Shown here piece by piece: positions 62,040 to 64,000 of a stretch of 64,000 nucleotides of DNA. This DNA comes from Doryteuthis pealeii (Eukaryota; Mollusca; Cephalopoda; Myopsida; Loliginidae). Every line of letters starts with the position of its first letter. Positions within the stretch are counted from its first letter, which is position 1. The stretch is from contig CM042145.1 in NCBI GenBank assembly GCA_023376005.1, positions 57,832,540 to 57,896,539 of the forward strand. The letters run 5' to 3'. A program made the translations under genes and the position numbers. The notes below the pieces were generated by a model. It searched no databases. It was not told the DNA's origin and was given only the letters and a program-made list of their open reading frames with translations.

Positions 62040-62320
62040 ATATGTGGGTGTGACACAAGGTCTTTTTAATGCGGGACCAACCATGAATTGAAGCTCATGG
62101 GATGGTGGGTGCAAAAAATGCATTGATCCGTCAGCATACCCACTCAAAGCTGTGCCTTAGGCACTGACCTATAAACCCAGCCCTGCCCTTTTAAATCAAG
62201 GGAGCAGGTGTTGCTCCCCTGAGATCACATCATTAATTACAGTACCAGTCCAGGTCCAAAGTCACTGGACACAGGCACCGAAAAGCCTTTGACTCTGATC
62301 TCCTGAGCCTAACTAGCCAT
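62040..62320 (-). mobile_element. Family I copy, antisense
   Basis: Reverse complement holds GCTGGGTTTATAGGTCAGTG, CCTAAGGCACAGC, CCCATGAGCTTCAATTCATG and GACCTTGTGTCACACCCAC. Confidence 0.7.
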
Positions 62321-62337
62321 GTTAATTTTATTTCATT

Positions 62338-62430
62338 ATTTTTTTTTTTTTACTTTCTTTTGATTTTTTTCTTTCTTTAGATTTTTTTCTTTCTTCTTTC
62401 TTTCTTTCTTTTTTTCTTTCTTTTTTTATT
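62338..62430. repeat. T/C low-complexity, (TTTC)n
   Basis: Pyrimidine tract on + strand. Confidence 0.85.
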
Positions 62431-62689
62431 ATGAACAATATCAATAAAATATATTTTGTTCAATATTTTAAGGTACAGAGTTAAAATAATTAATTTTGGA
62501 TCTAGCTGAAGTCAAGAATGAAAACAATGCATCACGAAAGATTTTTGATGCTTTGATAGATATTCTTACTGCTTTCTTGGCTGAGCCACAGATATAAGTT
62601 GATCTCTGAAGTCAATTCTTGATTTATGTTCACAAAATCCTTAATTTATAACTTCTTTTAAACTAAAATTTGCTTCTAGTTGCTTTTAG

Positions 62690-62975
62690 TTGGAGGCATG
62701 TGGTGTACAGGTTAGAGTCGTAGGAAATGGACTCATCGACCTGAGTTCAAATCATGGTTAAAGATACAGTTCACATAGCACTAATACCCTTAGGAAAGGT
62801 ATGAATCCAACTACTCTCCCTCCAGCTATGGGTAAATAGTAGGGCAGACTGGGCTCTTTAACCTTAGTTAGGCAACCAGTCTAGGAGAAGGAAAACTCTG
62901 AATTCAAACCTGTTAAACTCTGCTTGGGGCGATCACTACTAGAATAGGCTCAGTCCTAATTAGTGATCTATCTTC
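62690..62975 (+). mobile_element. SINE-A, alternative-tail subfamily, best preserved
   Basis: GTGGTGTACAGGTTAGAGTC, CTGAGTTCAAATCATGGTTA, complete core, GATCACTACTAGAATAGGCT, CAGTCCTAATTAGTGATC. Confidence 0.9.
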
Positions 62976-63844
62976 ATTAAATTAATTTAATCTAGTTCTT
63001 TCTATATTTTCAAAATTTCAGCCTAACAAAATCATTACTTATATTAAAGGTCAATGCCAATTTTTTGTCTAAAAATTAAAACTTCAAATTTTAGTCTTTG
63101 GTAAATATGGTAAATAAAATCCTTCTCATAAAATCTCATTAAAGTTTTGTTAAAATATCCCTCAGTTCAAGAGCCTTTTATTTTATTTATTGTTTTTTTT
63201 TTAATTGCACCAACAGAAATTTACCTATTAGGTAGATAATTTCATAGACTTAAGAACATTCTTCTACTAATCCAATAAAAGACAAGATATTCATAATTAT
63301 TTTTCTTCTTTTTTCTATTTTTAGAAATTGTAAGTTATCATTATTATTGTTGTTGTTATTATTATTACATCGTGGGTGTATGAATAGACAAAGACAAACA
63401 GTCTAAAGAAGAGATTCATCAAAATAAGTTTTCATTAGTTCTTCCCAGCTGCAGGACATGTAATTATTTCTTGCAGATCATTACACAGAATGGAATTTCC
63501 CACGACTTATGATTGGTAAATTTCTTGCAGATATTTCTTTTTTTTTTTCTTTTGCAAAAGATTCATATTGTAAAAGACTCATATTAGCATCCGTGATGAT
63601 TTGAAGGAATGTATTATGCCAACCCACATGATCACAAATTGATAGCAATTTCTACCGTCTTTTTGCAACTCCTTGAAACTTTCCTTTTTTCCAGGAAGAG
63701 ATATTTCCCAAGGGAATTCATAAAATGTCTTCCAACTTTTTATTAGTTCTGATATCATAGTTCTATTATCTTGTCATAATTGATTCTCAACATTTTTCAC
63801 ATCAAAATCCCATTAATGATCTTTTCAAAGTATAATCAAAGTGA
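62976..63844. other. AT-rich, nothing recognised
   Basis: Poly-T runs and ATT repeats near 63350; no family or frame. Confidence 0.4.
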
Positions 63845-63868
63845 TATATATATATATATATATATACA
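63845..63868. repeat. (TA)n microsatellite
   Basis: About 11 TA units. Confidence 0.95.
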
Positions 63869-63869
63869 T

Positions 63870-63945
63870 TTATCAGTATTGATAATGTAGTATGCTATAT
63901 TCATAAGTAAATAGTGCTCAATATTATTGATAGAGGATGTATATC
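63870..63945. repeat. Dispersed repeat, inverted partner of 8.99 kb
   Basis: TATATTCATAAGTAAATAGT and GCTCAATATTATTGATAGAG are the complement of 8985-9062. Confidence 0.65.
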
Positions 63946-64000
63946 TAAATTAAGGTATGTAGAATAATCATACTATAATTTGACAGTAATTGGACTTAGT

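Overview
The window looks like AT-rich, repeat-dense intergenic or intronic DNA from an animal genome. Three things point to an animal: thick (TA)n and (CA)n microsatellites, tRNA- and 5S-derived SINEs that carry recognisable RNA polymerase III box sequences, and decayed LINE, Ty3/gypsy and mariner fragments. The SINE-plus-LINE load would fit a mollusc, possibly a cephalopod, but that placement is inference and was not tested. I found no intact host gene. Nearly all open frames are chance frames through microsatellites or repeats. Four stretches might be host exons or promoters and are flagged at low confidence.

Repeat families are named here for convenience. SINE-A has a tRNA-Val-like head (TGTAATGGTTA then GAGTTCAAATCC) and is the commonest, about 26 copies. 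SINE-B has a tRNA-Lys-like head (TAGCTCAGTCGGTAGAGC), about 12 copies. Family C is about 600 bp long and ends in a conserved hairpin. Family D is a short tRNA-like unit, mostly solo but in a tandem array at 56.4-57.1 kb. SINE-E has a tRNA-like head and a body containing TGAAGAAGGC..GCCGAAACGTTGT. Family I clusters at 0.65-1.6 kb. Family J is a degenerate minisatellite of about 46 bp. Family K is a two-copy element. One 5S rRNA-derived SINE lies at 1.6 kb.

Layout: 0-5.4 kb holds family I, the 5S SINE and B, A and D copies. 5.4-12.5 kb holds SINEs, a LINE 3' end and a large microsatellite block. 12.5-23.5 kb has SINE-B, family C, DNA-transposon remnants, a gypsy RNase H relic and a gypsy protease/RT relic bounded by inverted repeats. 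23.5-35 kb has SINE-E, a LINE RT relic and a deleted mariner. 35-49 kb has many SINEs, a 388-bp palindromic MITE, a piggyBac-like MITE, LINE tails and a cluster of SINE-E foldbacks. 49-64 kb has SINEs, two more mariner fragments, a LINE tail, the tandem tRNA-like array, a 261-bp near-identical copy of 21 kb sequence and a promoter-like patch at 60.4 kb.

The elements interact mainly as parasite networks. The same 3' hairpin module follows the 5S SINE and family C and also occurs alone, as expected if several non-autonomous elements share one LINE's 3' recognition tail. SINE-A comes with at least two different 3' tails. Several elements are nested, and two insertions have readable target-site duplications. 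No CRISPR array, operon or phage feature is present. No new functional system is demonstrated. The best leads are the 5S-SINE/hairpin connection, the tandem tRNA-like array, the inverted-repeat-bounded gypsy fragment and the hammerhead-like core in SINE-E.
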